Shown: piece after piece, positions 22,802 through 31,447 of the stretch
How the letters are laid out: the number at the start of each line of letters is the position of its first letter
How positions within the stretch are numbered: the first letter of the stretch is position 1
DNA from: a virus
Virus record (IMG/VR): IMGVR_UViG_3300050821_003884
Span: 16,898-80,897 of that record
DNA length: 64,000 bases
Direction: 5' to 3' (one strand)
The notes under the pieces: generated by a model
What the model was told of the DNA's origin: nothing
Databases searched by the model: none
Seen by the model: the letters and a program-made list of their open reading frames with translations, nothing else
Position numbers and translations under genes: made by a program

Positions 22802-24139
22802 TTAGTCGGCGACGTATACCGTCTCGCCGAAGGGTGCGACCAGTGGCTGCCCTCTGTAGTCGCGCTCTTTAGTCGCAAGCCATAGGACGGGAACCTCCGG
22901 CGCTACCAGCGGGAAGGTGCCCTCAAGGTCAGTGATGCAGATGCAGCAGACAGGCTGTGACTCATCCTGTTCTATCGCTTCCAGCGCGGGAATGAAGTTC
23001 GTTCCGCCGCCGCCTTTTGGTTCCCACGTCAGCGGCTCGCCGCGTTCCAGCCGTACAATGCTGCACACTCGCGCATCCGCCATGTACAGCGTTACGCCCG
23101 AGGGGTCGCATTCATCTAGTACGCTCTGCACGATCTGGCGAGCGAAGTCCAGCGCCACATCGTCAATGCTGCCCGATGTGTCTACCATGATCGCCACCTC
23201 GCCCATGCGGTGAGCATAGAGCGCGGGAAGGTACGTACCCTGCGCAAGGTAACGCGTGTTTGGACGCGTCCAGCTATAGTCGCTCGCTGTCCGTTCCTGC
23301 ATCCAGCGCAGTACCAGACTGCGCACGTCTACGCGGGGCTTCAGCGCGTCGGCAATCACACGCGCCAGACCGCCGGGTAACTCGCCCTGCGACTTGGCCA
23401 GCGCTGCCGCTGTTGCGACCGCCTCCTTCCACTCCTGCTCGCTCGGGGCTTCGTCGCCGTCTGCATCCGGGCCAACCGGAGCATCTCTGACTTCGCCCTG
23501 ACTGTTGCCGCTGCCTTGCTGCTCGCCGCCGCCTTCGCCGTCGCTGCCTTCGCTCTGGCCTTCGCCGTTGCCGTCACCATCCGACTCGCCGCCTTGCTCG
23601 CCGTCACCGTCGCCGGTGCCGTCGCCTTCGTCGTCAGCGTCTCCGGGTTGGCCGGGGTCGCCGTTGTCGTCGGGCTGCTCTTCGTTCTCCTCATCTTCGT
23701 CGGGCTGCGGTTCAGGTTCCGGCTTAGGTTCCGGCTCCTGCTCTTGCTGGTGGCCGTGAATCCATTCCGCCGACTTGCCAATCTCCTCGCCCTCTGCATA
23801 GTACGCATCCGGCGGGAGGGTAAAGCCAGACGTTTGCAGTTCCGTATTGATCGCCTTGTCGCAAGCGATATTCCACGGCTTCATACTGCGACCGCCACGC
23901 CGCCACGGATGGCCCAGCGCGACGTGCAGTACCTCATGCGCTACCAGTCCGACAAGCTCGCCGTGGCTCAGTGAATCGACAAACGCCGGATTGTAGCCCA
24001 GCGTTCGCCCGTCTACCCATGCGGTTTCGCATGTTGGGTCGGCTTGCACCTTCAGACGCAGCGCAAGCGAACCGAAGAACGGCTGCTCTAAGATCAGCGA
24101 AGTGCGAGCCGCAATAAATTTACCGTGTGCTGTACTCAT
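22802..24139 (-). CDS. VWA-like predicted metallopeptidase (CobT-like, DUF2201)
   Basis: This 445-aa protein has an N-terminal zinc-peptidase motif HEVLHVALGH (68-77). A low-complexity acidic Gln/Gly/Asp linker spans about 131-235, and a C-terminal VWA domain has the MIDAS motif DTSGS (320-324), then TDLEGTFPL. This is the DUF2201/VWA-like family, which pairs with MoxR-type ATPases. The three-gene unit (25146 ATPase, 24139 DUF3150, this gene) resembles a CobS/CobT-style chaperone found in large phages. It probably remodels or cleaves a target complex; the target is unknown. It overlaps the DUF3150 stop by one base. Confidence 0.8.
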   Translation of the reverse strand: MSTAHGKFIAARTSLILEQPFFGSLALRLKVQADPTCETAWVDGRTLGYNPAFVDSLSHGELVGLVAHEVLHVALGHPWRRGGRSMKPWNIACDKAINTELQTSGFTLPPDAYYAEGEEIGKSAEWIHGHQQEQEPEPKPEPEPQPDEDEENEEQPDDNGDPGQPGDADDEGDGTGDGDGEQGGESDGDGNGEGQSEGSDGEGGGEQQGSGNSQGEVRDAPVGPDADGDEAPSEQEWKEAVATAAALAKSQGELPGGLARVIADALKPRVDVRSLVLRWMQERTASDYSWTRPNTRYLAQGTYLPALYAHRMGEVAIMVDTSGSIDDVALDFARQIVQSVLDECDPSGVTLYMADARVCSIVRLERGEPLTWEPKGGGGTNFIPALEAIEQDESQPVCCICITDLEGTFPLVAPEVPVLWLATKERDYRGQPLVAPFGETVYVAD

Positions 24140-25074
24140 TAGCTAAACAACCCCTTCCCAAACGTTTTCTGCATGTCGTCTAAAATGCTCTGTGCTCGTG
24201 CTGCCGTTTCTGCGCGGACTGCCGGAACCTTGCGCAGCGTCTCCGGTTCACTCATGGCGAGCAATTCCGTTTCGCGCCTGTACTTCTCCAACCGTGGATC
24301 GCCTGTGACGTTCAAGCGTTCCAACACGTCGCAGAGGTCACGCGCATTACCAATCAAGGTGTCGCGAAAGATCGCATCCGGTGAAGACAGTGCGGAAACA
24401 ATCTTCTCGACTCGCTCGTATAAGCGGCCAATCGCTTCTTTCTGCGCGGCTTCAAACTGTGCCTTGACGCGGTTTTCAGCGCTTGACGCAATCGCCTGAA
24501 TCTCAGCGTCGGACAGTGCAACCCGGAAGTCGCCGCCACTCGGAACAGGATTAAATTCAATCCCGAATGAGAAGCGCTTCGCCATGTCCGAAGGGTAATC
24601 GCCATGCTCAAACATGCCGTTCAGGATCGTTTTTGCCGCCTCGCGCAGTGCCGGATAGTCGTGCAGGAATTCAGCCAGCAAGCGATTAAATTCATGCTGC
24701 CGTTCACGGATGCCATCCGTGTACGCTTGGTAATTCTTGATCGGTAGCAACTGCCAGCCATCCGACCATTTGAGCGTTTGCTCGTAATGCCAGACGCGAA
24801 CCGCCGCGATGTGTGCCGTTAGCGCCTTGTGACTGTTGGCGTGTTGCACCTGCTTCAGCGCTTGCATGTTCTTGACACTGAAGCGTGTTTCGTCGTGAAT
24901 GCTCAGCTTGGACGGAAGCAGGTCTTTGTTGAAACGTCCCGCCCCTTCGCTTGCGCCTTGCGCTGCCAGTGTTTCGCGGGTCACTCGCTTGTCGAACTTC
25001 TTGCCGCTCCAGCTTGAAATGCTGAGCGATACCAGAATTGCGCGTGCGTGTAAGTCTTGCTTCGTGTTGCTCAT
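24139..25074 (-). CDS. DUF3150 family protein
   Basis: This 311-aa helical protein starts ILVSLSISSWSGKKFDKRVT, then RFNKDLLP and FSVKNMQALKQVQHANSHKA, the features I associate with DUF3150. Members sit between a MoxR-like ATPase and a VWA protein in phages and bacteria and may be the substrate or adaptor of that machine. Stop and next start share one base, so the unit is co-translated. Confidence 0.7.
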   Translation of the reverse strand: MSNTKQDLHARAILVSLSISSWSGKKFDKRVTRETLAAQGASEGAGRFNKDLLPSKLSIHDETRFSVKNMQALKQVQHANSHKALTAHIAAVRVWHYEQTLKWSDGWQLLPIKNYQAYTDGIRERQHEFNRLLAEFLHDYPALREAAKTILNGMFEHGDYPSDMAKRFSFGIEFNPVPSGGDFRVALSDAEIQAIASSAENRVKAQFEAAQKEAIGRLYERVEKIVSALSSPDAIFRDTLIGNARDLCDVLERLNVTGDPRLEKYRRETELLAMSEPETLRKVPAVRAETAARAQSILDDMQKTFGKGLFS

Positions 25075-25145
25075 CTCTTTTACCCTCCCGGTAAACGTGT
25101 TTGTGTGTGTTCGTGGCGAGCGTTCCCACGCGCTCGCCAGTGAAT

Positions 25146-26210
25146 TTAATTGCTGCCGCTGATTAGCTTGCCGAATTCCGTAGTCTGCAAACGAACATAC
25201 GCGTCACTGTAAATAAGCTTGTCGTTTTTGTCGGTCGCAGAGCGGACAGTCAGCACAGCGAACTCGCCGAAACCCGCTTCAGCCCAGCGCTTGGCATAGG
25301 TGCATATCCGGTTGAAGTTCTGCTCGGTAGCTCTGCCAGCAAGCGCGATGGCGACCGCGTAGCGCTCATTCGGTGACGTTGGCAACGGTGCCTTGTCGGG
25401 ATTCAACAGGATCGCGTCCACGTTGACCAAAGACTTGTACATCCGGCGGAATACCTGATATTCGGTCGCTGCCGCTTCGCCCACTGCGCCAGCCAGCGCA
25501 ACCGACTCGACTTCTGCGGACAGGTCCAAGTCTTCAATCTGCGCGGCGTGTTGCCAAGTACGCGGCGAAGGACTGTTGGTTAGATCAGCGCTTGCCTCAA
25601 ACTTGGAAAGCAGCTCCGGGCGATAGCGCAGAAACGCTATCAGCATCGGACTGATACCCGCGTCAAATGCCCAGCGTGCCCATGCATCTATGTCTGTGTG
25701 CAGTTCCACGATAGTGGCAAAGCGCGACTTGACAGGTTCCAGCAAGCCCCGTGCCCCGGCTCTGTGCTGCCGTCCATTGGTCGCAGCAACAAAGGTTACG
25801 CAGTCGGGAAGGATGTGCTCGCCTACACGCCGCGCTAAAAACAACTGCATACATGCGGCTTGGACTGACTCCGGCGCTTGCGCCAAGTCATCAAAAAACC
25901 ATACGGTCGGCATCGTCGCCAGCAGTGCAGCGGCGAACTCGCCAATAGGCCGGAAGTCTGCGACTTTCGACTTCGCGTCAAACCACGGCAACCCCTTAAA
26001 ATCCGTGGGATCACTGACAGCAGGGTGCGAAACGATCAGGTTAAAGCCCAGCGCTTGCGCAGTCTGCTCAACTAGTTGCGTCTTGCCGATACCCGGCGCA
26101 CCTGCTACCAGAACAGGACGGCGCTTGGGAATTGCCTTCGTGAGTAATTCAATCAAGCCTTGCGGCTTCAGTGCGGGTAAAACCTGCGGTGTTTGTGTTG
26201 CGGTTGCCAT
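25146..26210 (-). CDS. MoxR/CobS-type AAA+ ATPase
   Basis: This 354-aa protein has Walker A GAPGIGKT (37-44), Walker B VWFFDDLAQA (Asp107-Asp108), sensor-1 AATNGRQH and an arginine-finger region EPVKSRFATI. These fit MoxR-family AAA+ ATPases, which use ATP to load metals or remodel partners with VWA proteins. It is the first gene of the ATPase/DUF3150/VWA unit. CGGGAGGAATTAAA ribosome site. Confidence 0.85.
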   Translation of the reverse strand: MATATQTPQVLPALKPQGLIELLTKAIPKRRPVLVAGAPGIGKTQLVEQTAQALGFNLIVSHPAVSDPTDFKGLPWFDAKSKVADFRPIGEFAAALLATMPTVWFFDDLAQAPESVQAACMQLFLARRVGEHILPDCVTFVAATNGRQHRAGARGLLEPVKSRFATIVELHTDIDAWARWAFDAGISPMLIAFLRYRPELLSKFEASADLTNSPSPRTWQHAAQIEDLDLSAEVESVALAGAVGEAAATEYQVFRRMYKSLVNVDAILLNPDKAPLPTSPNERYAVAIALAGRATEQNFNRICTYAKRWAEAGFGEFAVLTVRSATDKNDKLIYSDAYVRLQTTEFGKLISGSN

Positions 26211-26239
26211 GTTGTTTTAATTCCTCCCGGTAAATGTTT

Positions 26240-26300
26240 TGAAAGTTAAGCTTTCAATTCTGCTCACTGCGAGAGTGAGCAGACATCAAAGCTTAGTAAC
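26240..26300 (-). promoter_or_regulatory. Strong hairpin between 26293 gene and ATPase gene
   Basis: CTGCTCACT / AGTGAGCAG forms a nine-base-pair stem around 26258-26281, and the flanks AAGCTTT / AAAGCTT can extend it. There is no U-run, so it is not a clear terminator. It may stabilise mRNA or attenuate entry into the ATPase unit. Confidence 0.45.
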
Positions 26301-26430
26301 CTAGTGACTTCATAAGCTCGCAGAACTTCTGTAAAAGCTCATCGGCTTGCGCCTTGCGGATGTCGTTTTCTACTTCATCCATCGTCGTGCGGTACTGCTC
26401 GGCAATTGCCGCGATGATTAGCTCTTTCAT
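26293..26430 (-). CDS. Short helical protein, 45 aa
   Basis: The frame reads MKELIIAAIAEQYRTTMDEVE, then NDIRKAQADELLQKFCELMK. It is fully helical and acidic, with a strong CGGGAGGAATTAAAAA ribosome site. It lies in the gap between the ATPase and the 26436 gene and is easily missed. Its function is unknown. Confidence 0.6.
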   Translation of the reverse strand: MKELIIAAIAEQYRTTMDEVENDIRKAQADELLQKFCELMKSLGY

Positions 26431-26435
26431 GTTTT

Positions 26436-26783
26436 TTAATTCCTCCCGGTTGTTGGTTCAAAAGTAGTGCCGTGCGGGTTTAGCCTGTAGAGCTTGCTGC
26501 CCGTTTCGCTGTTAATCTCAAGGTTAAAAGTCAGCGTCAAAGCGTGAACTATATCAACCTGTTCTGGCTTGATTCCTGCGGCTTTCGTCATCCTGACGAT
26601 GCGCTTTAGTTCCTTCTGTAACTCGCCGAGTGTTGCTGCGCGATAGGTGTTTATCTTGACCACCTTGCGGTTGTGCGTCTGATGAGCGATTGAAGCGGCG
26701 TAACTCTCTATGCGTTGCGCCATTGTCGGCTCTGCATTGTCGGTATACTGCGCGTCAGTGCGGGGTTCAGGTGTTTTCTTCAT
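26436..26783 (-). CDS. Hypothetical protein, 115 aa
   Basis: Helical and basic (MAQRIESYAASIAHQTHNRK, LGELQKELKRIVRMTKAAG) with a final strand-rich part. No family was recognised. It is part of the first genes transcribed leftward from the central control region. Confidence 0.5.
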   Translation of the reverse strand: MKKTPEPRTDAQYTDNAEPTMAQRIESYAASIAHQTHNRKVVKINTYRAATLGELQKELKRIVRMTKAAGIKPEQVDIVHALTLTFNLEINSETGSKLYRLNPHGTTFEPTTGRN

Positions 26784-26853
26784 TGTTTCCTTCCGGTAAT
26801 TTCAGGCGTGCGCCTGTTGCTTGCCTCACGCATGAGGCAAGGCACAGAAGCAC

Positions 26854-27027
26854 TTACCGGATGTAAGCATTAAGCCCGATAATCACAGGCTTGCCGTCTA
26901 CGGTGGCGGTTGTTGCCACGTTGCCGCCGGAACTGGCAACGATCAAAGTCTTGCCCGTTTTTGACGGGGTTGGCGACTGCATCGGAATGCGGATTACTAG
27001 CTCATTTTTCTCAATTACTACTTTCAT
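26854..27027 (-). CDS. Small conserved protein, 57 aa
   Basis: MKVVIEKNELVIRIPMQSP is followed by SKTGKTLIVASSGGN and VDGKPVIIGLNAYI. This compact beta protein is seen in many bacteria and phages without assigned function. It is the first leftward gene after the central region. The start at 27027 follows CGGGAGGAAACAC. Confidence 0.65.
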   Translation of the reverse strand: MKVVIEKNELVIRIPMQSPTPSKTGKTLIVASSGGNVATTATVDGKPVIIGLNAYIR

Positions 27028-27444
27028 TGTGTTTCCTCCCGGTACGCTGGATGCGCCCATGTAAGTCCCATTGAATGAAGCTTGCATGGACGCATAGGAA
27101 CCTCATAAATCCCTATGCGACCGAATCTTTTTGTTGTGTCTCATGTATCTCTGTTTGCGCTTTGCTTTGCGCTTGTCGTACTTGCGACCGGAGAGCCTTT
27201 GCCCTCATCGTTCCTGATCCACCGTTAGTGCAGGGCCGTTAACCCCTGCCTAGTACCTCCGAATCCGCCTGTTACCGTCAACTTTCGCTGCTCCCATCCT
27301 GCCTCGCGCCTTCGCGCCTACGTTGCCAGATGTTTAGGTAACCCGTTCGTTTTCTTCAGCATCCCGTGTTCTTAAATCAGGTATCGCTTTCAGAACTTAT
27401 GCAATTGTCAAAGATCAGTACGGTTACCGAAGTAACCGCCGCGC
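27028..27444 (-). other. Non-coding leader region of leftward block with stable hairpins
   Basis: About 420 bp without a convincing gene. Transcribed leftward it would fold: CGGTTAC-TTCG-GTAACCG at 27421-27438 is a seven-pair stem with the very stable cUUCGg loop, and CAGGGG/CCCTG pairs around 27231-27248. A Lys/Arg-rich reading frame ending near 27110 has no start codon. The region is probably a long structured 5' leader or small RNA. Confidence 0.45.
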
Positions 27445-27980
27445 CTTAGCGCCGAACTCACTAAAACCACTATACACGCAATGTGTCCTTAACACACATA
27501 TATTTCAACTATTTTATAACCTTTACAATCAATCACTTGGAACGTTTTCCACAGAGAGTTATATTTAACACTCCGGTGCTAGTCGCAACCGTATATATAG
27601 GTGTGAACGCGTACGGATGCCGGGACAGGATACGGACACCTTATATAGAGCAGGGAATCCAGCGCGGGAGCACTGCCGGGGTTTCCCGGCTCCTGCCGGG
27701 AATTAAATCCAGCGGAAACCGCCGCATTTCTGATCGCTTTATCTTCGCCCCTAATACACAAAAAGCCAGTGAATGTGTGCATCTGTATGATTACAAAGGC
27801 ATTGCAGCGCCTGTTTTCAAAACGCGTTCGTTTTAAGCGTGTATTAGGGCACAGGTAAGGGTGCAGGCTCACTTTTTTACCCGGTGCCTAGAAGGTGCCT
27901 CAGAGCGCGATTAAAGGGCATCCTAGCGAAGGCCAAAAATGTGGAAAAGCCTGTGGAAAAGCCTGTGGATAACTTTTGCA
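27445..27980. other. Candidate replication origin with DnaA boxes
   Basis: This is the switch point between the all-leftward and all-rightward gene blocks. It holds an AT-rich stretch (about 27460-27560) and DnaA-box-like 9-mers. These are TTTTCCACA at 27545-27553, TGTGGAAAA at 27940-27948 and 27952-27960, and the perfect box TGTGGATAA at 27964-27972. The last three repeat every 12 bp. Hairpins built on GCCGGG/CCCGGC lie between them. Origin function is inferred from the pattern. Confidence 0.5.
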
Positions 27981-29011
27981 CCCAGTGTTTACGCGGCTGA
28001 AATAAACTGCACACGCGTGTTTCCCTTTGTTTGCGCGTCGGACATGCGTCTGTCCCTTTGTTTATGCGGGTGTTAGCTGCTGTTGCCTTAATACACGTTT
28101 CCATGCTTGCGTTTTCGCCCCGGAACGGTGGCCGGGACAGGATGCCTGTACTCTCCTGCTAAAACACCTGACTCTCTGCCGGGAGTGCCTCCCGGCGGGT
28201 GCTCCCGCCGCGTAGGCGCATCCGCTGTGCATCCGCTGCAAACGCCGCAAGCTTCGCCATGGCAAACGCCACGCCAACGCGCTACAACCGCCGCCAGACG
28301 CCAGCAAACGCCACGCCACGAATCGCCAGCACTGCCGCCACGGAACGCCGCCGCCGCTGCCGTGTGTTCGCGCATGGATGGCAGGGTTTGGCCGATGCTG
28401 GAAACGATCTCGCCAATTTTCGCCGCGCATTTTATTCCGCGCAATGTCCTGTAAACGCGTTTGTCCGCATTGTCCTTTTTTCCGTCCACGTGGCGCAAAC
28501 CCGCATGGATACAGGGGTTTTAGCGCCTCAGAGTCTCATTCTGTACAATCGGACTTCAGCCCCGGCCTCGCCTCAGCCCCGGCCTCGCCGGACACCTGTA
28601 AACGCGTTTGCGCACCTCGAAGTCCTCGAAGTCCTCGCCGGAGGTTGTCCCGCACCCCCACCTGCTGCTACAGCTATAACTCATTTTCCGCCTCTTGCCT
28701 TCTTCCTTCTCCAGCCGAAGGCGCAGCTTTTCGCCACCGTACGGGGCTGAAGGCGCAGCTTTACCCTGAAAAATTCACAGCGGTGGAAAATAAAAATTTT
28801 CGGCAGCCGGATAATTCCATACGTGGCGATGATAAGTTGAATGGCAACAATATATTGCCGCGATCTTGGCTCTGTACTTACCGGGTAAAAGCGCAGCTTA
28901 GGCGCAGCATGTGTATGGAATTATGGGGGTTACGGGTAGAAATTGCTGGAAAAATATGCACGAACGGTGTACATAACTAGTGGACACAATTGGTGCTCAC
29001 GATTGGTGCTT
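27981..29011. other. Gene-poor GC-rich region with short repeats
   Basis: About 1 kb where reading frames have biased, unlikely composition. It contains two exact copies of CCTGTAAACGCGTTTG (about 28446 and 28603), the leader core of the left arm. It also holds direct repeats of AAACGCCACGCCA (28265, 28308), a tandem AGCCCCGGCCTCGCC pair (28560-28590), GAAGGCGCAGCTTT repeats (28720, 28751 and a variant near 28890), and GCCGGGACAGGAT (also at 27617). It is probably regulatory or origin-linked. Confidence 0.4.
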
Positions 29012-29518
29012 ATGGATATCAATCATTGTTTGCGTTGCGGGCGGGACTGGTGCTACCGGGGTGAAGGCAGGGCGCTGCGCTGCGGCAAATGCAAGAGTCC
29101 GTACTGGGACCGGCCCATGGGAAACGCAATACAGCCAGTGTTGGTGAGTGTGCCAGACAGTGTGAGCGAAGTGCCGCGCAAGCCGGTGCAGTCGGCGGCG
29201 GAGCCGTCCATGGATATCTTGCGGGAGATGGCGGCGGGCCGGATTCCGGCGGAATATCGGGAACCAGCGAAGAATGCCGGGACTTCTATACGTCAGACCG
29301 CCTACCCGGTGGAAAAGGGCGAAGCGCTGTTCTTTCTGGATCGGCAGGCGTCTCCGGGAAACGGCTTTATGAATGATGAGGCGGGGCCGGAAGCTGAGAT
29401 GTGCCCGATCCGGGGCCGGGACGACCAGCGTGGTGAGTGGATACTGTGTGCCCTGCCCAAGCATGATCCGCGCAAGGTGAAATGCGTGCCGGGGGAAAGG
29501 GTGCCGTATGACGAGTGA
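29012..29518 (+). CDS. Zinc-ribbon protein with long C-terminal extension
   Basis: This 168-aa protein begins MDINHCLRCGRDWCYRGEG, then CGKCKSPYWDRP, the genome's recurring ribbon. It is followed by a 130-residue unique part rich in Pro and Glu. Cysteines recur near the end (MCPIRGRDDQRGEWILC, KVKCVPGE). ATG 29012 lacks a good ribosome site; a TTG further upstream is possible. It is the first rightward gene after the central region. Confidence 0.6.
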   Translation: MDINHCLRCGRDWCYRGEGRALRCGKCKSPYWDRPMGNAIQPVLVSVPDSVSEVPRKPVQSAAEPSMDILREMAAGRIPAEYREPAKNAGTSIRQTAYPVEKGEALFFLDRQASPGNGFMNDEAGPEAEMCPIRGRDDQRGEWILCALPKHDPRKVKCVPGERVPYDE

Positions 29519-29533
29519 GTATGTGGAGGTAGC

Positions 29534-29791
29534 ATGAGATTTCTTCCGATCTACGTGGGGGAAGTAATGGTGGGCTTCGAAGCACAGGCGGAGAGTGAGG
29601 ACGACATCGCGGTGTTGTTCTGTCTGGCGGGATTGAAGCCGCGAGTCTACGGCGACGGGGATAGATTGCCCGCAGTACTGAGGCTGTGCCCGGAGCTGCC
29701 TTACAAGCTGTGCCCGATAGAGCCGATGATGAACTTGAACCCGGTACGGAAGTTGCCGAAAGATTATGCCGGTCCTGCGAAAAAGAGCTGA
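29534..29791 (+). CDS. Small hypothetical protein, 85 aa
   Basis: MRFLPIYVGEVMVGFEAQAESEDD opens a strand-rich protein ending in LPKDYAGPAKKS. GGAGGTAG precedes the ATG. No family was recognised. Confidence 0.55.
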   Translation: MRFLPIYVGEVMVGFEAQAESEDDIAVLFCLAGLKPRVYGDGDRLPAVLRLCPELPYKLCPIEPMMNLNPVRKLPKDYAGPAKKS

Positions 29792-29837
29792 AGCTAACAG
29801 GGAGAGCATTAAGGGAACTTAAGGACGGGAGGGGAAT

Positions 29838-30161
29838 ATGGCGGAACAACCGTTGCGGGAACTTTACCAGCGTCTAAACCATTTGCTGTACGACGCCTCG
29901 CTGACTATCGACCACTTCGAAGCCAGCCCGGAACTGGACAGGCTGCCCAACGTGGCCGACATGGGAGCGCGTCGGGTGGGTTACCCGGAAACGGAGAAGT
30001 ACTGCCGGTTCAAGGTGGACCAGATGATCGCGCATGCCGAAGCCATCCACGACGAAATGGACAGGGTGGCAAAGGTACTGGAAAGGCTGGCGGCTGAAGT
30101 GCAGCCTTCCGTGGCGGAAACGGGTCCGTGGCGCGAGCTTTTACGTTTTAATAAAAAGTAA
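29838..30161 (+). CDS. Helical hypothetical protein, 107 aa
   Basis: Helical with LYQRLNHLLYDASLTIDHFEAS, then HDEMDRVAKVLERLAAEV. GGGAGGGG lies before the ATG. Its last codons run directly into the repeat array that starts at about 30160. No domain was recognised. Confidence 0.55.
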   Translation: MAEQPLRELYQRLNHLLYDASLTIDHFEASPELDRLPNVADMGARRVGYPETEKYCRFKVDQMIAHAEAIHDEMDRVAKVLERLAAEVQPSVAETGPWRELLRFNKK

Positions 30162-30353
30162 GCGCCATCAGAAGTAGAGCGTCAAGCCAAAGAAATCGTG
30201 CGTGCCAAGTAATTTGCGTGAGCCAACTGATACGCGAGCGCCATGAAGGGAGAGTGAGCCGCTATGCTGGAGAGCGCCAAATGAAGGGAGCGGTACACTG
30301 GGGCGTCCGAATCATGGCCGATGAGAGTACCACAGTGTCAGAGTGAACCAAAC

Positions 30354-30386
30354 GAGTGATATAAGGGGTTTTTGTACATTAACCAT
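30354..30386 (+). repeat. Array interruption element a
   Basis: The B core is split: GAGTGA, then TATAAGGGGTTTTTGTACATTA, then ACCATTG and the normal spacer. It is related to interruptions near 30991, 31281, 33612 and 33783 (consensus about TACCGGGGCTTTTGTACTT). Confidence 0.55.
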
Positions 30387-30987
30387 TGTCTAGGCGAGCA
30401 CCACGAACAGCGAGTGAATCATGGGACATGAGAGTGCCAAGAGGCGGGAGTGAATCAAGCAAATTGAGAGTACCGGGAAAAGGGAGTGGCGAGCCATTTG
30501 CGGATGCGAGTGCCAAAGCAAGCGTGCGAGCCAGCCTAAGTGAGCGACAGCCGTTCTTGATACGAGCGCCATGGAGTGGGAGCGAACCATATCTTGAGTG
30601 AGCGCCAAAATGGTGGTGTGAACCACCGAAATTGCGAGTACCAAAGTAAATGCGTGAACCGGAAAGCTATGAGAGCACCAGAATCAGGGAGTGAGCCAAA
30701 GATCGTGAGAGCGCCAAAGGCCGAGGAGCGAACCATCATTGCTGCGAGCACCATTAAAGTTGCGTGAATCAGTAATCATGCGAGCACCAAAAGAGGTGAG
30801 TGAATCAGACATGACGAGAGCGCCAAGATCAGCGAGTGAACCAGTAATTATGCGAGCACCAGAATAATAGCGTGAACCAATCTAGCAGCGAGCACCAAGA
30901 CGATAGAGTGAATCATGCAAACTGCGAGTGCCACGCCCGGAGAGTGAACCAAAGTATGAGCGGGTGCCAAACCAAATGCGTGAATAA

Positions 30988-31036
30988 ACGAATGATACAG
31001 GTGGCTTTTATAATTTTAATTTCAGCCAAAATTACT
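30988..31036 (+). repeat. Array interruption element b
   Basis: GAATGATACAGGTGGCTTTT followed by an AT-rich stretch (TATAATTTTAATTTCAGCC) replaces a B core. It is the most diverged copy; the TATAAT string could act as a -10 element for a sub-array. Confidence 0.45.
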
Positions 31037-31280
31037 TGCGAGCGCCATCGTAAGAGTGAACCAAGTCTTTGGCGAGTGCCGGGAATCCCGCGTGAGCCAA
31101 TAGGTAGTGCGAGCGCCAAAGTGACAGTGCGAACCGAAAGACGCGAGATGCGCCAAAGAAAATGCGTGAACCGTAATGAAAGTGAGCGCCAAGTTCAGAG
31201 CGTGAACCAAGTTGATTGCGAGCACCATTAACGGCGAGTGAACCAACATGGATGTGCGTGCCAAGCGCATGGAGTGAAAT

Positions 31281-31312
31281 GAGTGATACCGGGGCTTTTG
31301 CTTTTCAAACCA
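31281..31312 (+). repeat. Array interruption element c (arm of 21-bp inverted repeat)
   Basis: GAGTGATACCGGGGCTTTTG continues to 31305, then CAAACCATT resumes the array. Positions 31285-31305 are the exact reverse complement of 31450-31470. Confidence 0.65.
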
Positions 31313-31447
31313 TTACATCGGCGGGTGCCAATAAACGAGCGTGAAATTAACCAGTTCAAATGCGCAGTACCAAATAATCCGCGTGAACCACAAAGTAGTG
31401 CGAGCACCACAACACCGGCGTGAACCATATGCACCGCGTGTGCCATA

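Larger units (their letters stand above)
7384..26445 (-). repeat. Dispersed intergenic leader repeat of the left arm (over 20 copies)
   Basis: In gene direction the consensus is about CACACAAACNGATTTACAGGAG or ...TTTACCGGGAGGG, ending at the ribosome site 5-12 nt before the ATG. Copies lie near 7387, 8208, 13113, 13502, 13908, 14551, 16225, 16918, 17502, 17780, 18467, 18897, 19207, 19573, 20226, 20527, 20735, 21605, 21952, 22196, 22493, 22692, 25081 and 26222. The core AAACRYGTTT is palindrome-like. The range given covers the whole family, not one element. Confidence 0.7.

Noticed and set aside
23505-23974. + strand frames opposite the VWA gene
   Set aside because: Shadows of the acidic low-complexity linker, which gives Ser/Pro/Gly or Val/Ala runs on the other strand.
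27105-27195. Lys/Arg-rich - strand frame (RKYDKRKAKRKQRY...)
   Set aside because: No start codon or ribosome site in frame before the basic stretch; probably chance in a structured leader.
28062-28980. Reading frames on both strands of the GC-rich central region (for example 28062-28430 -, 28378-28980 +)
   Set aside because: Arg/Ala/Pro/Cys-heavy composition without domain pattern, overlapping each other on both strands; repeats dominate the DNA.
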